Shown: positions 6,891 through 8,143 of the stretch, in pieces
Layout: each line of letters starts with the position of its first letter
How positions within the stretch are numbered: the first letter of the stretch is position 1
Source of the DNA: Verrucomicrobiales bacterium
GTDB taxonomy: Bacteria > Verrucomicrobiota > Verrucomicrobiia > Verrucomicrobiales > Akkermansiaceae
Assembly: GCA_002729295.1 (NCBI GenBank)
Contig: PBTU01000128.1
Coordinates: 1-8,143 of the forward strand
Direction: 5' to 3'
DNA length: 8,143 nucleotides
The notes under the pieces: generated by a model
Databases searched by the model: none
What the model was told of the DNA's origin: nothing
The model's input: only the letters and a program-made list of their open reading frames with translations
Position numbers and translations under genes: made by a program

Positions 6891-6990
6891 GGTAGTAGTA
6901 GTAGGTTTTAGATTAGAATATTTTTCTCTTTTCAGGGTTATAACCCTCAACTCGGAGAAAAAGCACCTCCGGTTGAGAACTACTACTACC
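6891..6990. repeat. Nested inverted repeats (GTAGTAG/CTACTAC outer stem with inner hairpins)
   Basis: The outer arms are GGTAGTAGTAGT (6891-6902) and ACTACTACTACC (6979-6990), 12 bp perfect. Inside lies a 14-bp palindrome, AGGGTTATAACCCT (6934-6947). Partly overlapping it is a hairpin, CTCAAC-T-CGGAG (6946-6957) with CTCCG-GTTGAG (6967-6977): 11 pairs, one bulged T and a nine-base loop. The nesting would make a compact folded RNA or a cruciform. A further GTAGTAGTCGG at 7127-7137 could compete for the 3' arm. Confidence 0.75.
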
Positions 6991-6999
6991 GCCCTTTAC

Positions 7000-7048
7000 C
7001 CCGCAGCCCGTATCCCGAACCCCGCAGCCCGTATCCCGAACCCCGTAT
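7000..7048. repeat. Heptad tandem array (CCC every 7 bases; G-quadruplex potential on minus strand)
   Basis: CCC triplets start at 7000, 7007, 7014, 7021, 7028, 7035 and 7042, an exact seven-base step. The heptads are CCCGCAG, CCCGTAT and CCCGAAC, and that 21-base set occurs twice in tandem (7000-7041) before a third, partial set (7042-7048). The phase continues with degenerate CCT heptads at 7049, 7056 and 7063. On the minus strand this gives at least seven GGG runs with four-base loops, a standard G-quadruplex pattern. I know similar heptad GGGATTC-like tracts between genes of xanthomonads; any relation is only by analogy. Confidence 0.85.
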
Positions 7049-7104
7049 CCTGTTCCCTGATTCCTCGATACCTCTCCTTTGGCTCCTGTCTCCCGATTCA
7101 GGGT
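7038..7104 (+). repeat. Direct repeat block, copy A (partner 250 bp downstream)
   Basis: This 67-bp block aligns without gaps to 7288-7354 with five mismatches. It includes the identical core CGATACCTCTCCTTTGGCTC. It begins as the last heptads of the array, so the array and this block are continuous here. Similarity ends sharply on both sides. Confidence 0.85.
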
Positions 7105-7164
7105 AAAGGGTTCGGGGTCTGCCAAAGTAGTAGTCGGAGTTGGGAAAGACTGCTGGCCTGCAAG

Positions 7165-7269
7165 TGCGGGGGCTGCGGGGGCTGTTTTCTTACTTCTTTT
7201 AGAATTTATATATACACACCACACACGAGCAGCGGCAGAACTACCGAAATAGCCCCCGCAGCCCCCGCA
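7165..7269. repeat. 19-bp perfect GC-rich inverted repeat
   Basis: TGCGGGGGCTGCGGGGGCT (7165-7183) is perfectly complementary to AGCCCCCGCAGCCCCCGCA (7251-7269). The pairing continues inwards through wobble and A-T pairs for about five more positions. Each arm is itself two copies of the nonamer TGCGGGGGC or its complement. The 67-base interior is AT-rich and holds TTTATATATACACACC. The inverted repeat lies wholly between copies A and B of the 67-bp block. Confidence 0.9.
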
Positions 7270-7287
7270 TCTTTCGAGAGAAGAGCT

Positions 7288-7354
7288 GAACCCCGTATCC
7301 TTTACCCCGATTCTTCGATACCTCTCCTTTGGCTCCTGTATCCCGATTCAGGGT
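7288..7354 (+). repeat. Direct repeat block, copy B
   Basis: This is the downstream partner of 7038-7104, offset by exactly 250 bases, 62 of 67 positions identical, with no gaps. In this copy GATAC (7317-7321) and GTATC (7338-7342) can pair around the conserved core; copy A has a mismatch there. Unlike copy A it is not preceded by the heptad array. Confidence 0.85.
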
Positions 7355-7396
7355 GCAGTGCTTCGCTGAAATCTGAGTTAACGGAAGCCCGCACCC
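7351..7396 (+). repeat. Imperfect hairpin at right end of repeat region
   Basis: GGGTGC (7351-7356) pairs with GCACCC (7391-7396), and CTTC (7361-7364) with GAAG (7384-7387) inside an internal loop. An overlapping short stem, CCC-GATTCA-GGG (7342-7353), uses the end of copy B. No T-run follows. This hairpin marks where repeat-type sequence ends and the AT-richer segment begins. Confidence 0.5.
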
Positions 7397-7499
7397 ATGT
7401 ATCAGTGGAACAGGGATAAAAGAAACTCGCTAAGGCTTCTCATTGATGAGCTTTACTGGTCTGCCTGCGAGCGTGTCACCCCAATCGTTTACGTCTGGC

Positions 7500-7862
7500 T
7501 TACTGACGATTTTCTTTTGCCCACTTGCGGAAGCTTCGCCAATGCTTTCCGTTTGATACGTAGTTTCGAGAAAACATGTATCCAAAATAGAGGCCAACCG
7601 AGAACACGAAATACCCTCTAGTATCGTTCATTACAGTGAGGGCAAAATACCCCATAAAAAAAGTAAAAAAGACGATTAGAACTGAAACGATTAAAAGTGG
7701 GATGGGAGAAGTTGGTTTCCATGTTTTTCCCCCGCAAATTTCACAGGTATAGAATGCCGAGTCTGGTGACTTACTGTAATATCCCGTGTGGAGTTTGCAG
7801 TTGGGAGACCACGGTTTGCTCTTGTCTGGTTTGCTGGGGTTATGGAGAAATTTCTCTGTCAT
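7500..7862 (-). CDS. Hypothetical small membrane protein with zinc-ribbon-like N-terminus
   Basis: I do not recognise a family. From the ATG at 7862 the protein has 120 residues. The N-terminal part has C22-x2-H25, then C40-x2-C43 (CKLH ... CEICGG), spaced as in a small zinc ribbon. Two hydrophobic helices follow at about 53-77 (IPLLIVSVLIVFFTFFMGYFALTV) and 84-98 (YFVFSVGLYFGYMFS). The tail is basic and aromatic (KHWRSFRKWAKENRQ). The expected topology is a membrane anchor with a metal-binding head. The frame opens further upstream to a TTG at 7898, which would add 12 polar residues; no clear Shine-Dalgarno decides between the two. The base composition is AT-richer than in the genes left of the tRNA, which suggests separate origin. 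The function is unknown. Confidence 0.6.
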   Translation of the reverse strand: MTEKFLHNPSKPDKSKPWSPNCKLHTGYYSKSPDSAFYTCEICGGKTWKPTSPIPLLIVSVLIVFFTFFMGYFALTVMNDTRGYFVFSVGLYFGYMFSRNYVSNGKHWRSFRKWAKENRQ

Positions 7863-7885
7863 GACACTTTTTGAGTTATCTTTGC

Positions 7886-7972
7886 CTATTCTCGCCAAGA
7901 GCTTTCAAGTTCTACTTTCTCTAAAAGGTAAAGTTTCAGCTCTATTTCCTTTTCAAACAGTTTTCCCTCCAT
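7886..7972 (-). CDS. Short helical ORF, possibly the 3' part of a frame-disrupted lipoprotein gene
   Basis: A 28-residue frame (MEGKLFEKEIELKLYLLEKV, then ELESSWRE) that is strongly charged and helix-like. It overlaps the end of the lipoprotein-like ORF at 8021-7953 in another frame, and its stop lies just inside the possible TTG start (7898) of the zinc-ribbon gene. On its own it is too short to call with confidence. Joined to the upstream ORF by a single-base shift it would give a plausible small lipoprotein. Confidence 0.3.
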   Translation of the reverse strand: MEGKLFEKEIELKLYLLEKVELESSWRE

Positions 7973-8021
7973 CACATCCGATGAGGAAACTAAAGGCTAA
8001 GAGCGAAATCAAATGCTTCAT
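7953..8021 (-). CDS. Tiny lipoprotein-like ORF, possibly truncated by frameshift
   Basis: A 22-residue frame beginning MKHLISLLAFSFLIGCDGG. It has a basic start, a hydrophobic core and a lipobox-like LIGC with C16 as the predicted lipidated residue, the shape of a type II signal peptide. It then stops after only six more residues, immediately after the homopolymer stretch GGGAAAA. Dropping one base there enters the 28-residue helical frame at 7972-7886. A TATAAT sequence lies on this strand at 8064-8059, about 12 bases before a plausible transcription start, but with no recognisable -35 box. It may be an entericidin-like small lipoprotein, a pseudogene, or chance. Confidence 0.4.
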   Translation of the reverse strand: MKHLISLLAFSFLIGCDGGKTV

Positions 8022-8143
8022 GTTTATAACAAATTACTAACCTTATCCTTTTCTAACAATTATAATCCTGACTGGATTTATAACGGAGAGAAGACAGCAC
8101 GGATTAACCTTTCATGCGTGCTAGAGGCCGGCTTTGTGTCACG
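8013..8143 (+). CDS. Possible 5' end of an unrecognised gene running off the window
   Basis: An ATG at 8013 opens a frame that stays open for 43 codons to the right edge; an in-frame TAA at 7998-8000 limits the start. The translation begins MLHVYNKLLTLSFSNNYNPD and continues WIYNGEKTARINLSCVLEAG. No motif is recognised. An open run of this length is not improbable by chance, there is no good Shine-Dalgarno, and it overlaps by nine bases the start of the minus-strand lipoprotein-like ORF, so at most one of the two starts is likely real as drawn. Confidence 0.25.
   Translation, partial: MLHVYNKLLTLSFSNNYNPDWIYNGEKTARINLSCVLEAGFVS

Larger units (their letters stand above)
6627..7396. other. Repeat-rich intergenic region of about 770 bp with no credible gene
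   Basis: Open frames here read as low-complexity translations of repeats (for example repeated 'RDTGCGV' on the minus strand) and have no recognisable domains, so I call no gene. What the region does hold is itemised separately: a 9-bp direct repeat, a terminator-like hairpin, a nested GTAGTAG stem, a heptad array, a 67-bp duplicated block, and a 19-bp inverted repeat. Both GC-rich blocks (GGGGGCTGCGG at 6840-6850 and 7168-7178) and short alternating TG/TA blocks (6782-6802; 7204-7225) recur, the latter in opposite orientation. This density of related but diverged repeats looks like a non-coding mobile or minisatellite-type element, or a large structured RNA. I cannot name a family. Confidence 0.7.

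Noticed and set aside
6913..7224. 103-residue minus-strand frame across the heptad array and inverted repeat
   Set aside because: It is the translation of tandem repeats (RDTGCGV repeated) with no domain; the repeats explain the open frame.
6627..7400. CRISPR array
   Set aside because: Repeats are heptads and two 67-bp blocks; there are no regularly spaced identical repeats with unique spacers of CRISPR size and no cas genes.
6973..7419. 148-residue plus-strand frame over the same region
   Set aside because: Repeated PAARIPN and YPDS/IPLLW-like segments follow directly from the DNA repeats, and the 67-bp block is translated in different frames in its two copies, which argues against coding.
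7377..7450. Integron attC site suggested by GTTAACG and the GGAAGCC/GGCTTC pair
   Set aside because: The inner L-type sites and expected spacing are missing, and there is no integrase or cassette array.
7397..7621. 74-residue plus-strand frame starting at an ATG right after the 7351-7396 hairpin
   Set aside because: Its second half lies opposite the better-supported zinc-ribbon membrane gene, it has no recognisable motif, and its composition looks incidental.

Overview
The window reads as bacterial chromosome from a moderately GC-rich Gram-negative organism. The gene set (short-type CstA, a DUF4212/VC_2705-type Na+ symporter pair, an Aas-like acyl-ACP synthetase fused to a degenerate acyltransferase domain, a MidA-family methyltransferase and an exported YkuD-type L,D-transpeptidase) suggests a member of the PVC group, most likely Verrucomicrobiota. 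That placement is inference from gene style, not from a phylogenetic marker.

Layout. Positions 2-283 (+) are the C-terminal end of a carbon starvation protein CstA. A 136-base convergent intergenic stretch follows, holding a nested hairpin. On the minus strand a two-gene operon encodes a DUF4212 small subunit (2389-2108) and its Na+/solute symporter (2111-420), overlapping by ATGA. Divergent from it, on the plus strand, are an Aas-like acyl-ACP synthetase (2530-4677) and a MidA-family methyltransferase (4682-5593), four bases apart. An exported L,D-transpeptidase (5699-6415) follows after a leader with dyad symmetry. A complete tRNA-Asn(GTT) with encoded CCA lies at 6508-6582, followed by a strong intrinsic terminator (6587-6626).

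The character of the DNA changes after the tRNA. From about 6627 to 7396 no credible gene is visible. The stretch is packed with repeats: a heptad C-triplet array (G-triplets on the minus strand), a 67-bp block repeated exactly 250 bp away, a 19-bp perfect inverted repeat, a nested GTAGTAG/CTACTAC stem and terminator-like hairpins. Beyond this, 7400-8143 is visibly AT-richer. It holds an unrecognised minus-strand gene for a small zinc-ribbon plus two-helix membrane protein (7862-7500), a tiny lipoprotein-like reading frame that looks frame-disrupted (8021-7953 with 7972-7886), and an open frame leaving the window at 8013.

Functionally, the left part combines carboxylate or peptide uptake (CstA and the Na+ symporter) with lipid activation and envelope maintenance (Aas-like enzyme, L,D-transpeptidase). 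The tRNA marks a boundary between conserved housekeeping genes and a repeat-rich, probably accessory segment. That segment is the most interesting part of the window. I could not assign it to any named element family.
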